A DNA stretch of 64,000 nucleotides from Streptomyces sp. CGMCC 4.7035 (GCF_031583065.1 NZ_CP134053.1:5993001-6057000); one strand, 5' to 3'; numbered from the stretch's first letter, positions 45,757-55,855 are shown. Notes: a model not told the origin generated them from the sequence alone. Numbers and translations are program-made.

Positions 45757-46697
45757 GCCCAGCTCTCCTCGCGCACCTTGTCCAGCGCCTTCTGCAGGTC
45801 GGCGGGGTAGTCGCTCTCGAACTCCACCCACTGGCCGTCCCCCGGGTGCTCGAAGCCGAGCCGTACGGCGTGCAGCCACTGGCGGGTCAGGCCGAGCCGC
45901 TTGGCGATCGTCGGGTCCGCGCCGTACGTCAGGTCGCCGACGCACGGGTGGCGGTGGGCGGCCATGTGGACGCGGATCTGGTGGGTGCGTCCGGTCTCCA
46001 GCTTGACGTCGAGCAGCGAGGCCGAGCGGAAGGCCTCGATCAGGTCGTAGTGCGTGACGGAGGGCTTGCCGTCGGCCGTGACCGCCCACTTGTAGTCATG
46101 GGTGGGGTGGCGGCCGATGGGCGCGTCGATGGTGCCGCTGGTCGGATCGGGGTGGCCCTGGACGAGCGTGTGGTAGCGCTTGTCGACCGTGCGCTCCTTG
46201 AACTGGCGCTTCAGCGACGTGTACGCGTACTCCGACTTGGCCACGACCATCAGGCCGGACGTACCGACGTCGAGGCGGTGCACGATGCCCTGGCGCTCGG
46301 AGGCGCCGGAGGTGGAGATCCGGTACCCGGCGGCGGCGAGACCGCCGATCACCGTCGGGCCCGACCAACCGGGCGACGGGTGCGCGGCGACACCGATCGG
46401 CTTGACGATCACGACCACGTCGTCGTCGTCGTGAACGATCTCCATGCCCTCGACCGGCTCGGCGACCACCTGGACCGGCGCGGGCGCCTGCGGCATCTCG
46501 ACCTCCAGCCAGGCACCGCCGTGCACCCGCTCGGACTTGCCGACCACCGTGCCGTCGACCAGCACCTTGCCCGCCGCGGCCAGCTCCGCCGCCTTCGTAC
46601 GGGAGAAGCCGAACATGCGGGAGATGGCGGCGTCGACGCGCTCGCCCTCCAAGCCGTCGGGCACGGGCAGGGTACGGATCTCGGGAAGCGTGCTCAC
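45753..46697 (-). CDS. RluA/RluD-family 23S rRNA pseudouridine synthase
   Basis: A 314-residue protein, GTG 46697. It has an N-terminal S4 RNA-binding domain ([20 protein letters not shown]), then the catalytic domain with Asp in [19 protein letters not shown] and the C-terminal [13 protein letters not shown] and GDLTYG motifs. RluD-type enzymes modify helix 69 of 23S rRNA. It is in an operon with lspA upstream, a common pairing, and with the GNAT downstream. Confidence 0.94.
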   Translation of the reverse strand: MSTLPEIRTLPVPDGLEGERVDAAISRMFGFSRTKAAELAAAGKVLVDGTVVGKSERVHGGAWLEVEMPQAPAPVQVVAEPVEGMEIVHDDDDVVVIVKPIGVAAHPSPGWSGPTVIGGLAAAGYRISTSGASERQGIVHRLDVGTSGLMVVAKSEYAYTSLKRQFKERTVDKRYHTLVQGHPDPTSGTIDAPIGRHPTHDYKWAVTADGKPSVTHYDLIEAFRSASLLDVKLETGRTHQIRVHMAAHRHPCVGDLTYGADPTIAKRLGLTRQWLHAVRLGFEHPGDGQWVEFESDYPADLQKALDKVREESWA

Positions 46698-46748
46698 CCG
46701 TCGAGTATGCCGGACGGGTGACACAACGCCGCACGAGCCTCCCGGCGC

Positions 46749-47345
46749 TCAGTCCTTGTGGACCGTTCCGTCCGGGTCGAGACCGCGGAAGGACAGCAGC
46801 ACGATCAGGATGCCGCCGCAGACGATCGCCGAGTCGGCCAGGTTGAAGACGGCGAAGCCCTTGGGCGCGATGAAGTCCACGACCGCACCCTCGAAGACGC
46901 CCGGCGAGCGGAAGATCCGGTCGGTGAGGTTGCCCAGCGCACCGCCGAGCAGCAGGCCGAGCGCGATCGCCCACGGCAGGCTGTAGAGCTTGCGCGCGAG
47001 GCGGGCGATCACCACGATCACGGCGGCCGCGATCACCGTGAAGATCACGGTGAAGGCCTCGCCGAAGCCGAAGGCCGCGCCGGCGTTGCGGATCGCGTTG
47101 AGCTGCAGCCAGTCCCCGATGATCCGGATGGGCTCGTGGTGCTCCAGCTTCGCGACCACGATCAGCTTGCTGACCAGGTCGAGGGCGTACGCGAAGGCGG
47201 CGACGGCGAACAGGACCGCGATCCGGCGCCTGCCGCGCGGGCGCTCGGCCGCGCCGGACGGGGCCTGCTCCTCGGACTGCTCCGGCCCGGCCCCCGCCGC
47301 GTCTGGGATATCCGGCGTACCGATGATGCGCTCCGCCTCTGCCAC
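46749..47345 (-). CDS. lspA: Signal peptidase II (lipoprotein signal peptidase)
   Basis: LspA cleaves the signal peptide of diacylated prolipoproteins. It is 198 residues, GTG 47345. A disordered N-terminal extension of about 38 residues precedes four transmembrane segments. The catalytic Asp pair lies in [12 protein letters not shown] and [11 protein letters not shown]. It acts after Lgt, which is at 5831-6862. Confidence 0.95.
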   Translation of the reverse strand: MAEAERIIGTPDIPDAAGAGPEQSEEQAPSGAAERPRGRRRIAVLFAVAAFAYALDLVSKLIVVAKLEHHEPIRIIGDWLQLNAIRNAGAAFGFGEAFTVIFTVIAAAVIVVIARLARKLYSLPWAIALGLLLGGALGNLTDRIFRSPGVFEGAVVDFIAPKGFAVFNLADSAIVCGGILIVLLSFRGLDPDGTVHKD

Positions 47346-47394
47346 GTGAGTCCCTCAACCTAGGTGCCTGACTGAGGACGAGATTACGACACGA

Positions 47395-47422
47395 CCCCGC
47401 CGGACCGTGTGTTCAGGCGGGG
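47395..47422 (-). terminator. Possible terminator hairpin
   Basis: CCCCGCC and GGCGGGG pair over a 14-base loop just after the stop of the DksA-like gene and before lspA. It is modest in strength. Confidence 0.4.
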
Positions 47423-47426
47423 ATCA

Positions 47427-49562
47427 TTAGCGGCGTTCCTGTTTCTGCTTGCACTCCACGCACAGTGTGGCGCGCGGGAAGGCCTGCATACGGGCCTTTC
47501 CGATGGGGTTGCCGCAGTTCTCGCACAGGCCGTAGGTGCCGGCGTCGAGGCGTTCCAGGGCGCGCTCGGTCTGTACGAGCATCTCGCGGGCGTTGGCGGC
47601 GAGCGCCATCTCGTGCTCGCGTGTGATGTTCTTGGTGCCGGTGTCCGCCTGGTCGTCGCCGGCGCCGTCCCCGGAGTCGCGCATCAGGCCGACCAGCGCC
47701 TGCTCGGACGCGTCGATCTCACCGCGCAGCCGGATCGCGTCGGACTGAAGCTCCGCGCGCGCCTCGGCCACCTCCTCGGGGGTCCACGGGTCCTCGCCGG
47801 GGCGCACCGCCAGTTCGCCGGGCTCCGCGGCGGCGAACCGTGCCTTGGGGACCGCGGAGGAGTCCGTCGCCGCCGTGGCCGTGCCAGGAGTCTTCTTCGC
47901 AACCACCGTCGTGGCTCCCGTCTGCTTCGCGGCCGCGACTGCGCCCGCCTTCTTGGCCGTGCTCTTCTTGGCCGCACTCTTCGTGGGGGTGCTTTTCGTG
48001 GTGCCGCCCCTAGCGGCGGCACTCTTCCGGGCAGCGGCCTTGGCAGGGGCCGTCTCCTTGGTGACGGCCTTCTTGGCTGCTGCCTTCTTTGCTTCTGCCT
48101 TCTTGGCGACGGGCTTCTTCGCCGCCTCTTCCTCGGCGACGGTGTCCGCCGCCTTCTTGGCGACGGTCTTCTTCGCCGCGGTCTTCTTCGTGACGGTGCT
48201 TGACGCCGCCTTCTTGGTGACGGTGCCGGCCGCCGCCTTCTTGGCGAGGGTCTTCTTCGCTGCCGCCTTCTTGGCGACGGTCTTCTTCGCGTCTGTCGCC
48301 TTCTTCACGACGGTGCTGGTCACCGCTGCCTCCTTGGCGACGGTCTTCTTCGTCGCGGTCTTCCTCACGACGGTGCTGGTCACCGCCGCCTTCTTGCCGG
48401 CCGACGCCTTCTTCGCCGCCGGTCGCTCGGGACCGCCTTCCTCCTTGGCCGCCTTCTTCGAAGGGACCGCTTTCGCGACCGCCCTCGTCGGGGAGCCCAC
48501 CTTGGACGCCGCCGTCTTCTTGACGACGGACTTCTTGCCGGCCGCCGTCTTCGAAGGGACCGCTTTCCCGGTGGCCGCCTTCCTGGTGACCGTCTCCTTG
48601 TCGGCGGCCTTCACAGGAGCGGTCTTCCTGGCGCCCGGCCGATCAGCTGCTGCCGCCTCGGCACCCGCCTTGACCGAGCCGGCCTCCTTGGCGGACACCG
48701 TCTTGCCGGCGGCTCCCTTCTTGGCCGCGTTCTTGAGGGCCGCCTTCCTGGCCGCCTTCTTGGAGACCGGTTTCTCGCCGGCCGCCTCAGTCGCAGCGGT
48801 CTTCTCCGCTGCCGTCTCTCCGAAGGCCACCGTCGTGGCGGCCGCCTTCTTGGGGACAGTTTGTTTCCCGGCAGCCGACCTCGCCGAAGCCACCTCTCTC
48901 TCAGCCGCCTGTGCCGGAGCCGCCTCCTTCGCGACTGCCTTCGCAGTGGCCGTCTGCTTGACCGCGGCCGTCACCGAAGCGTTCGCGGCGGTACCCGCCG
49001 CCTCAGTGTCGGCCGTTTCCCCGGCCGACGTCTTCTTGGCCCCTGTCTTCCCAGCCGCCTTTCCGACCGTCTTCTCGGCAGCCGACCTCGCAGCCGCCGT
49101 TCCTCCGGCGGCCCTTCTCCCAGCGGCCGTCCTCCCGGCAGCCGTCTCCCCGGCGCCGAGCTTCTTCCGGCCACCCCTTAGGTTCCCGGCCACCCTTGGG
49201 TTCCCGGCGGCCCCCAGGGCCTTCCCGGCAGCCCGGGCCGTCGCGGTTGCCGCCCTCCCTCCGGTTGCCACGCGGCTACCGCTTGCCGTGCTGCTTCCGG
49301 TTGCCAAGCGGCTCCCGCTTGCCACGCTCCTTCCGTCGGCCGCACCCCCCGCCGGCTTTTTTCCGGCCTCGGCCGAACCGGTCTTCCCGGACCCGCCGAC
49401 GGCCGCGCCCAGCCTCTTCACCAGCCTGGCCGTCCGACTCGCCCATGCCGCGTGGGTGCTGTTCTTCCCGCGCGCGTCCGTGGCCGCCGAACCGCCGGAG
49501 GCACCCGTACCCGGGGATCTGGCGGACGCCGACTGCTGTACGGCGGTCTTCTTCGCCACCAT
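47427..49562 (-). CDS. TraR/DksA-type zinc-finger protein with long Ala/Lys-rich histone-H1-like arm
   Basis: A 711-residue protein starting at ATG 49562 (VAKKTAVQQS), with AGGGG upstream. The C-terminal 139 residues are a DksA/TraR-type module: a helical hairpin, then zinc ligands C680, C683, C701 and C704 in YGLCENCGNPIGKARM and TLCVECKQKQE. Such proteins usually bind the secondary channel of RNA polymerase or DNA-related partners. Residues 1 to about 570 are low complexity, built of Lys-Lys-Thr/Ala motifs (KKTVAKKA, AKKAAAKK) like histone H1 or mycobacterial HupB tails, and should bind DNA or RNA. Ordinary family members are about 130-350 residues, so the arm is expanded. The start of the arm is uncertain, but the frame is intact throughout. 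Confidence 0.82.
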   Translation of the reverse strand: MVAKKTAVQQSASARSPGTGASGGSAATDARGKNSTHAAWASRTARLVKRLGAAVGGSGKTGSAEAGKKPAGGAADGRSVASGSRLATGSSTASGSRVATGGRAATATARAAGKALGAAGNPRVAGNLRGGRKKLGAGETAAGRTAAGRRAAGGTAAARSAAEKTVGKAAGKTGAKKTSAGETADTEAAGTAANASVTAAVKQTATAKAVAKEAAPAQAAEREVASARSAAGKQTVPKKAAATTVAFGETAAEKTAATEAAGEKPVSKKAARKAALKNAAKKGAAGKTVSAKEAGSVKAGAEAAAADRPGARKTAPVKAADKETVTRKAATGKAVPSKTAAGKKSVVKKTAASKVGSPTRAVAKAVPSKKAAKEEGGPERPAAKKASAGKKAAVTSTVVRKTATKKTVAKEAAVTSTVVKKATDAKKTVAKKAAAKKTLAKKAAAGTVTKKAASSTVTKKTAAKKTVAKKAADTVAEEEAAKKPVAKKAEAKKAAAKKAVTKETAPAKAAARKSAAARGGTTKSTPTKSAAKKSTAKKAGAVAAAKQTGATTVVAKKTPGTATAATDSSAVPKARFAAAEPGELAVRPGEDPWTPEEVAEARAELQSDAIRLRGEIDASEQALVGLMRDSGDGAGDDQADTGTKNITREHEMALAANAREMLVQTERALERLDAGTYGLCENCGNPIGKARMQAFPRATLCVECKQKQERR

Positions 49563-49919
49563 GGCCGCGGCCCCTTCACATATTGTGATCTTGCGCGCGA
49601 ATCGTGCTGGGACGATAAATCGACTTCTGGCCCGCGGCAACGGGGCACGCCAACGATTCGCCCGCCGTACGAGCGCCGCACGGCGAGCCTGCATCCGTTG
49701 TGCCCAGCTCTCCGCCGGGTAATCCGCCGGGCCCCTCGTCCCGGGATCCGCACGCCGGCGCCTCGCCATTCGGGTCACCCACCACCTCGCGGCGCCCTCG
49801 CCCTCGGGACCGGTAAAACCGGTCGGCCGCGGTCCGTGCGGCGCCGTACACTGGGCGGAGCGAAAAGCGTGGATGGGGCCGAGTAGCGGCGTACGCAGCC
49901 ATGAGCGATCCGGGGACGG

Positions 49920-50186
49920 TGGAAGCCCGGAGGCGAGCGCGACGTGAAGATCACCCCGGAGCCGCCGGAAGAACGCCTTGGACAGTGGGCTCGCCCACCG
50001 GCCGCCCAGGGTCAGTAGAACCGGCATCGCGACCCCAATGAGGGGGCTCACTGGTGCGTACGGCGCACCGGGGAGCCAAGGAGGGTGGTACCGCGGGAGC
50101 GCGCCGCACACGGCGTACGGAGAATTCACGGAATTCCCGGCTCTCGTCCCTCCGACGGAAGGCAGCACGTCCGCCGGAGGAAGATC
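49920..50186 (+). promoter_or_regulatory. T-box riboswitch, translational type, ahead of ileS
   Basis: The T-box core AGGGTGGTACCGCG is at 50082-50095; its TGG bulge would pair with the acceptor end of uncharged tRNA-Ile. An isoleucine specifier ATC is at 49950-49952 in the loop of a short stem I. CCTCCGACGG (50149-50158) can pair with CCGCCGGAGG (50171-50180), 9 of 10 bases, hiding the ribosome-binding site GGAGG (50176-50180). The TCCCT at 50147-50151 can instead pair with the T-box AGGG, freeing it. So uncharged tRNA should switch translation on. This matches the actinobacterial ileS T-boxes with short stem I and translational control. Confidence 0.93.
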
Positions 50187-50187
50187 G

Positions 50188-53100
50188 ATGACGCAGTACC
50201 GCCAGGTGCCCGCCCAGGTCGACCTGCCCGCGCTCGAGCACGCGATGCTCGACTTCTGGCGCGAGCAGAAGATCTTTGCCAAGAGCCTGGAGCAGTCCGA
50301 GGGCCGCCCCGAATGGGTGTTCTACGAGGGCCCGCCCACCGCGAACGGCATGCCGGGCGCCCACCACATCGAGGCCCGCGTCTTCAAGGACGTCTTCCCG
50401 CGCTTCCGCACCATGCGCGGCTACCACGTGGCCCGTAAGGCCGGCTGGGACTGCCACGGCCTCCCGGTGGAGCTGGCGGTCGAGAAGGAGCTCGGCTTCA
50501 GCGGCAAGAAGGACATCGAGGCGTACGGCATCGCCGAGTTCAACGCCAAGTGCCGCGAGTCCGTACTGCGCCACACCGACGCCTTCTCCGAGCTGACGAC
50601 CCGCATGGGCTACTGGGTCGACCTCGACGACGCGTACGTCACCATGGACCCCGAGTACGTCGAGTCCGTCTGGTGGTCGCTGAAGGAGATCTTCAACAAG
50701 GGGCTGCTGGTCCAGGACCACCGCGTCGCCCCCTGGTGCCCGCGCTGCGGCACGGGTCTGTCGGACCACGAGCTGGCGCAGGGCTACGAGACGGTGATCG
50801 ACCCGTCGGTCTATGTCCGTTTCCCGCTCACCTCCGGTCCGCTGGCCGGCGAGGCCGCGCTCCTGGTGTGGACGACGACCCCGTGGACGCTGGTCTCCAA
50901 CACCGCGGTCGCCGCCCACCCCGAGGTCACCTACGTGGTAGCGACGAACGGCGAGGAGAAGCTCGTCGTCGCGGAGCCGCTCGTCGCCAAGGCGCTCGGC
51001 GAGGGCTGGGAGCCGACGGGGCAGAGCTTCACCGGCGCCGAGATGGAGCGCTGGACGTATCAGCGTCCGTTCGAGCTCGTCGAGTTCCCGGAGACCCCGG
51101 GCGGAACCCACTACGTCGTGAACGCCGAGTACGTCACCACCGAGGACGGTACGGGTCTGGTCCACCAGTCCCCCGCCTTCGGTGAGGACGACCTCAAGGT
51201 CTGCCGCGCGTACGGCCTGCCCGTGGTCAACCCGGTGCGCCCCGACGGCACCTTCGAGGAGAACGTCCCGCTGGTCGGCGGCGTCTTCTTCAAGAAGGCC
51301 GACGAGAAGCTCACCGAGGACCTCGACAGCCGCGGTCTGCTCTTCAAGCACATCCCGTACGAGCACAGCTACCCGCACTGCTGGCGCTGCCACACCGCGC
51401 TCCTCTACTACGCGCAGCCGTCCTGGTACATCCGCACCACGGCCATCAAGGACCGCCTCCTCCAGGAGAACGAGAAGACCAACTGGTTCCCGGAGACGGT
51501 CAAGCACGGGCGCTTCGGCGACTGGCTGAACAACAACATCGACTGGGCGCTCTCCCGCAGCCGCTACTGGGGTACCCCGCTGCCGATCTGGCGCTGCGAG
51601 GACGGTCACCTCACCTGCGTCGGCTCCCGCGCGGAGCTGACCGAGCTGACCGGCACCGACCAGTCCGAGCTCGACCCGCACCGTCCGTACATCGACGACG
51701 TCACCTTCCCGTGCCCCCAGTGCCAGGAGACGGCCACGCGCGTGCCGGAGGTCATCGACGCCTGGTACGACTCGGGCTCGATGCCGTTCGCGCAGTGGGG
51801 CTACCCGTACAAGAACAAGGAGCTGTTCGAGTCCCGCTACCCGGCGCAGTTCATCTCGGAGGCCATCGACCAGACGCGAGGGTGGTTCTACACCCTCATG
51901 GCGGTCGGCACGCTGGTCTTCGACAAGTCGTCGTACGAGAACGTCGTGTGCCTGGGCCACATCCTCGCCGAGGACGGCCGCAAGATGTCCAAGCACCTGG
52001 GCAACATCCTGCAGCCGATCCCGCTGATGGACCAGCACGGCGCGGACGCGGTGCGCTGGTTCATGGCCGCCGGCGGCTCCCCCTGGGCGGCCCGCCGGGT
52101 GGGCCACGGCACGATCCAGGAGGTCGTCCGCAAGACGCTGCTGACGTACTGGAACACGGTCGCCTTCCAGGCGCTGTACGCCCGTACGTCGAGCTGGGCG
52201 CCCGGCGAGGCCGACCCGGCCCCGGCCGACCGCCCGGTGCTGGACCGGTGGCTGCTGTCCGAGCTGCATGCGCTCACCGACCAGGTGACGCAGGCCCTGG
52301 AGGCGTACGACACCCAGCGCGCCGGCAAGCTCCTGTCGGCGTTCGTCGACGATCTGTCGAACTGGTACGTGCGCCGGTCGCGTCGCCGCTTCTGGCAGGG
52401 CGACAAGGCCGCGCTGCGCACGCTGCACGAGGTCCTCGAGACGGTCACGAAGCTGATGGCGCCGATCACCCCGTTCATCACCGAGCGGGTGTGGCAGGAC
52501 CTGGTCGTGCCGGTGACCCCGGGCGCCCCGGAGTCGGTGCACCTGGCCTCCTGGCCGGAGGCGGACCTCACCGCCATCGACCCGGAGCTGTCGAAGCAGA
52601 TGATGCTGGTGCGCCGGCTGGTCGAGCTGGGCCGCGCCACGCGCGCGGAGTCCGGTGTCAAGACGCGTCAGCCGCTGTCCCGCGCGCTGGTCGCGGCGGC
52701 CGGGTTCGAGATGCTGGACCCCGAACTGCACACCCAGATCACGGACGAGTTGAACGTCAGTTCCCTCGCCTCTCTGAGTGAAGTCGGCGGCTCGCTGGTG
52801 GACACCACTGCCAAGGCGAACTTCCGCGCGCTCGGCAAGCGCTTCGGCAAGCGGGTCCAGGACGTGGCCAAGGCCATCGCGAACGCCGACGCGGCGGCAC
52901 TGTCCCTGGCACTGCGCGAGGGCACGGCGTCGGTGGAGGTCGACGGCGAGACGGTCGCCCTCGCCCCCGACGAGGTGATCATCACGGAGACCCCGCGCGA
53001 GGGCTGGTCGGTGGCGTCCGACTCCGGCGCGACGGTCGCCCTCGACCTGGAGATCACCGAGGAGCTGCGGCAGGCGGGTCTCGCCCGTGACGCGATCCGG

Positions 53101-53343
53101 CTGATCCAGGAGGCCCGCAAGAACAGCGGCCTGGATGTCGCCGACCGCATCGCGCTGCGCTGGACCGCGACGGACCCGGCGGTCATCGCGGCCCTGACCG
53201 AGCACTCCGGTCTGATCGCCGAGGAGGTTCTCGCCACGGCCTTCTTGAATGAGCACAGCGCCCAGGGCGAGGCGGACGGCACCTACGGCGAGCCGTTCAC
53301 CGACGACTCCCTGACCCTGACGTTCCGCCTGCGCAAGGCGTAA
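50188..53343 (+). CDS. ileS: Isoleucyl-tRNA synthetase
   Basis: A class I synthetase of 1051 residues, ATG 50188 with GGAGG 7 bases upstream. The HIGH-equivalent is in TANGMPGAHHIEAR (HH at 59-60) and the KMSKS motif is GRKMSKHLG near residue 600. The editing (CP1) domain holds TTTPWTLVSNTAV and the zinc-like CxxC elements (WCPRCG, PCPQCQ) are visible. The length and GAHH form suggest the eukaryote-like IleRS2 type known in actinobacteria and linked to mupirocin tolerance; the type call is inference. It is controlled by the T-box upstream. Confidence 0.97.
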   Translation: MTQYRQVPAQVDLPALEHAMLDFWREQKIFAKSLEQSEGRPEWVFYEGPPTANGMPGAHHIEARVFKDVFPRFRTMRGYHVARKAGWDCHGLPVELAVEKELGFSGKKDIEAYGIAEFNAKCRESVLRHTDAFSELTTRMGYWVDLDDAYVTMDPEYVESVWWSLKEIFNKGLLVQDHRVAPWCPRCGTGLSDHELAQGYETVIDPSVYVRFPLTSGPLAGEAALLVWTTTPWTLVSNTAVAAHPEVTYVVATNGEEKLVVAEPLVAKALGEGWEPTGQSFTGAEMERWTYQRPFELVEFPETPGGTHYVVNAEYVTTEDGTGLVHQSPAFGEDDLKVCRAYGLPVVNPVRPDGTFEENVPLVGGVFFKKADEKLTEDLDSRGLLFKHIPYEHSYPHCWRCHTALLYYAQPSWYIRTTAIKDRLLQENEKTNWFPETVKHGRFGDWLNNNIDWALSRSRYWGTPLPIWRCEDGHLTCVGSRAELTELTGTDQSELDPHRPYIDDVTFPCPQCQETATRVPEVIDAWYDSGSMPFAQWGYPYKNKELFESRYPAQFISEAIDQTRGWFYTLMAVGTLVFDKSSYENVVCLGHILAEDGRKMSKHLGNILQPIPLMDQHGADAVRWFMAAGGSPWAARRVGHGTIQEVVRKTLLTYWNTVAFQALYARTSSWAPGEADPAPADRPVLDRWLLSELHALTDQVTQALEAYDTQRAGKLLSAFVDDLSNWYVRRSRRRFWQGDKAALRTLHEVLETVTKLMAPITPFITERVWQDLVVPVTPGAPESVHLASWPEADLTAIDPELSKQMMLVRRLVELGRATRAESGVKTRQPLSRALVAAAGFEMLDPELHTQITDELNVSSLASLSEVGGSLVDTTAKANFRALGKRFGKRVQDVAKAIANADAAALSLALREGTASVEVDGETVALAPDEVIITETPREGWSVASDSGATVALDLEITEELRQAGLARDAIRLIQEARKNSGLDVADRIALRWTATDPAVIAALTEHSGLIAEEVLATAFLNEHSAQGEADGTYGEPFTDDSLTLTFRLRKA

Positions 53344-53371
53344 CCGACCCGCGAAGGCCCGGGACCAACAG

Positions 53372-53417
53372 CGAAGGCCCGGGCCCGCCAAAAAATCTTG
53401 GCGGGCCCGGGCCTTCG
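53372..53417. terminator. Strong terminator hairpin after ileS
   Basis: Perfect 20-bp inverted repeat, 53372-53391 with 53398-53417, and a 6-base A-rich loop. It lies between convergent ileS and divIVA and can serve both. A partial copy of the left arm (GCGAAGGCCCGGG) precedes it at 53351. Confidence 0.88.
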
Positions 53418-53491
53418 GCGTTGTGTACGCACGCACAACCGCTCCCCCACCCGAACACAGGGGCCACAGTCCCCGAACGCGGGTAGCACAA

Positions 53492-53527
53492 GGGCGGGGC
53501 CCCGGATCGAAATCCGGGGCCCCGCCC
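53492..53527. terminator. Terminator hairpin after divIVA
   Basis: Perfect 16-bp stem (53492-53507 with 53512-53527), 4-base CGAA loop, located 36 bases past the divIVA stop. Together with the previous hairpin it insulates the two convergent genes. Confidence 0.88.
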
Positions 53528-53563
53528 TGAACACTGCCGACACCTACGGGGTATTCAGCTCCG

Positions 53564-54820
53564 TCAGTTGTCGTCCTCGTCGATGAGGAACCCGCGCATC
53601 GGCGAGGGAGCCTGGCCCATCGGCGACGGGCCCTGCGGCCGGACCGGCGCCATCGGCTGGGTCATCGCCGGGGACATCTGCTGCTGGCCGCCGTAGGACG
53701 GAGCAGCGGGGGCCGGGGCACCACCCATCGTCTGGTTGCCGCCGTACGACGGGGCGCTCGCGCCCGCCGGAGCCATCGACGGCGCCGACGGCGACGGCAG
53801 GGAGGCCGTGGCCGGGGTGCGCGGCGGGGCCAGCGAGTCGTCGGCCTGGGTCTCCAGCTGGCGCAGCTGCGACTCCAGGTACGACTTCAGCCGCGTGCGG
53901 TACTCGCGCTCGAAGCCGCGCAGGTCCTCGACCTTGCGCTCCAGCGTGGCGCGGGCGGACTCCAGGGAGCCCATCGCGACACGGTGCTTCTCCTGCGCGT
54001 CCCGCTCCAGGGCGTCGGCCTTGGCACGGGCGTCGCGCTCCAGACCCTCGGCGCGGCTGCGGGCCTCGCCGACGATCTTGTTGGCCTCGGAGCGGGCCTC
54101 GGCGATCGCCTGGTCGGCGGTCTGCTGGGCCAGCGAGAGGACACGCGCGGCGCTGTCGCCACCGGGACCCTGGCCGGGCATGCCCGGACCGCCCATGGGG
54201 CCACCCATCGGACCGCCCATGGGGCCGCCCATCTGCTGCTGCATCGGGGGCTGCCCCATCGGACCCTGACCCATCGGACCCTGGCCCATCTGGCCCTGGC
54301 CCATTTGGCCCTGACCCATCGGACCCTGACCCATCGGGCCGCCCTGGCCCATCGGACCCTGGCCCATCGGACCCTGGCCCATCTGGCCCTGGCCCATCTG
54401 GCCCTGACCCATCTGGCCCTGACCCATCGGGCCGGGACCCTGCGGACCGCCCTGCCCCGCACTGGGGCCGGCGGGCAGCTGCGGTGCACCGCTCGGCAGC
54501 TGGGGCGGACCACCCATGGGGCCACCCATCTGCTGCTGCGGCGGGCCCGATATCCCGGCGGGCACCGGAGCGCCCGGACCTCGCATGCCCTGCGGCTGGT
54601 CCTGCGGCTCCGGAGGTTTGCGCATGTTCTGCTGGTTCTGCGCGGCGGCACGCGTGGCGGCGGCCAGCTTGGCGCGCAGATCCTCGTTCTCCCGGAGCAG
54701 GCGGGTCAGTTCGGCTTCGACCTCGTCGAGGAAGGCATCGACCTCGTCCTCGTCATAGCCTTCTCGGAGGCGGACGGTCGTGAACTGCTTGTTCCGCACG
54801 TCCTCGGGGGTCAACGGCAT
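53564..54820 (-). CDS. divIVA: DivIVA, polar growth and cell-wall organiser
   Basis: A coiled-coil protein that marks hyphal tips and recruits wall synthesis. It is 418 residues, ATG 54820. The N-terminal DivIVA box is [17 protein letters not shown] then [15 protein letters not shown], the membrane-binding part. The first coiled coil runs to about 60. Residues 70-225 are a Pro/Gln/Gly/Met-rich linker with an array of [10 protein letters not shown] pentads (about 131-192). A second coiled coil spans about 225-310. The C-terminus is again PQG-rich and ends [11 protein letters not shown]. The long PQG insertion is a known feature of streptomycete DivIVA; the repeat number varies. Confidence 0.95.
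   Translation of the reverse strand: MPLTPEDVRNKQFTTVRLREGYDEDEVDAFLDEVEAELTRLLRENEDLRAKLAAATRAAAQNQQNMRKPPEPQDQPQGMRGPGAPVPAGISGPPQQQMGGPMGGPPQLPSGAPQLPAGPSAGQGGPQGPGPMGQGQMGQGQMGQGQMGQGPMGQGPMGQGGPMGQGPMGQGQMGQGQMGQGPMGQGPMGQPPMQQQMGGPMGGPMGGPMGGPGMPGQGPGGDSAARVLSLAQQTADQAIAEARSEANKIVGEARSRAEGLERDARAKADALERDAQEKHRVAMGSLESARATLERKVEDLRGFEREYRTRLKSYLESQLRQLETQADDSLAPPRTPATASLPSPSAPSMAPAGASAPSYGGNQTMGGAPAPAAPSYGGQQQMSPAMTQPMAPVRPQGPSPMGQAPSPMRGFLIDEDDN
54245..54430. repeat. 15-bp coding minisatellite in divIVA
   Basis: Roughly twelve copies of a 15-bp unit encoding MGQGQ or MGQGP, with the nearly identical DNA units ACCCATCGGACCCTG and GCCCATCTGGCCCTG on the plus strand. All changes keep the frame. 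Confidence 0.85.
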
Positions 54821-54872
54821 CTCTTCACCTCAACGTAGTCATCGGCAGTCGGCAAGACCGTATCGTCCACAG

Positions 54873-55163
54873 TCACCTCGCGAGATTGCCCACGACGGCG
54901 ATCAGGATGTAGACGATGATCATCAGTACGAAGAAGGACAGGTCGAGCGCCACGCCCCCGAGACGCAGCGGCGGGATGAACCGCCGCAGAAGCTTCAGCG
55001 GTGGATCCGTGACAGTGTAGGTGGCCTCCAGAACGACCACCATCGCCTTGCCGGGTTGCCATGAGCGGGCGAACTGGAAGACGTAGTCCATGACCAGCCG
55101 GAAAAACAGCACGACGAGGAAGCACATCAGCGCGACTTTGATGACGTCCAAGACCACGCCCAT
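54873..55163 (-). CDS. YggT family membrane protein
   Basis: A 96-residue protein with two hydrophobic segments (about 3-25 and 70-92), the central motif FARSWQPGKAMVVVLEATYTVTDPPLKLLRR (in parts: SWQPGKAMVV, TDPPLKLLRRFIPP) and LGGVALDLS. YggT proteins sit beside divIVA and sepF in Gram-positive bacteria and are thought to help place the division machinery. The start is ATG 55163. Confidence 0.93.
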   Translation of the reverse strand: MGVVLDVIKVALMCFLVVLFFRLVMDYVFQFARSWQPGKAMVVVLEATYTVTDPPLKLLRRFIPPLRLGGVALDLSFFVLMIIVYILIAVVGNLAR

Positions 55164-55213
55164 GATCCGTGCTTCCCTCTCCCCTGTTCCCGTGTTCTTT
55201 CCGGTGGTGCGTC

Positions 55214-55855
55214 TCAGCTCTGGTTGAAGAACCCGCCCTCTGCGATGCGGGCCTTGTCCTCCGCCGTGACATCGACGTTAGCAGGAGACAGCAGGAACAC
55301 CTTCTGCGTCACCCGCTCAATGCTGCCGTGAAGACCAAACACCAAACCGGCCGCAAAGTCGACAAGTCGCTTCGCATCTGTGTCATCCATCTCAGTCAGA
55401 TTCATGATCACCGGCGTGCCCTCACGGAAGTGTTCCCCGATGGTACGGGCCTCGTTGTAGGTCCGGGGGTGAAGCGTGGTGATCCGGTACGGCTCTCGTT
55501 CGGACACGACCTTGGGCATGATCACCGGTGCGTTCTTCTCCAGACTCTGGCGTTCTTGTGTGATGGATGCCACGGGCGCGATGCGGGCCGGGCGCCCCGA
55601 TTCCGCAGGGAGCGAAGCGGAGTGGGACACCGGGTCCCGCTGCGCCGGCGGCTGGACCACTCGTACCGATTCGTCCCGTTGAGGCTGAAGTGCCTGGTGC
55701 GACTGGTGAGACGGCTCGTGCCGCCTGCGGTCCCGCTCCGGCTCCGGGTCGAGTTCGGGCTCGAAGTCGTCGTCGGGGTCGAATCCCCTGCCGTCGTACC
55801 CATCGTCCTCCACGAGGCCGAGGTAGACCGCCATCTTGCGCATCGCGCCGGCCAT
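55214..55855 (-). CDS. sepF: SepF, cell division protein
   Basis: SepF links FtsZ to the membrane. The 213-residue protein starts at ATG 55855 with [20 protein letters not shown], an amphipathic membrane-binding helix. An acidic then basic linker (about 20-105) leads to the conserved SepF domain ([61 protein letters not shown]). It is 50 bases upstream of yggT. Confidence 0.95.
   Translation of the reverse strand: MAGAMRKMAVYLGLVEDDGYDGRGFDPDDDFEPELDPEPERDRRRHEPSHQSHQALQPQRDESVRVVQPPAQRDPVSHSASLPAESGRPARIAPVASITQERQSLEKNAPVIMPKVVSEREPYRITTLHPRTYNEARTIGEHFREGTPVIMNLTEMDDTDAKRLVDFAAGLVFGLHGSIERVTQKVFLLSPANVDVTAEDKARIAEGGFFNQS

Noticed and set aside
47845..49722. Plus-strand frame of 625 codons, very Ala/Phe/Val-rich
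   Set aside because: Mirror image of the Lys/Ala-rich arm on the opposite strand; no ribosome-binding site and no family.
49951..53436. Minus-strand frame of 1161 codons
   Set aside because: Antisense to ileS and crossing the T-box; composition is shadow-like.
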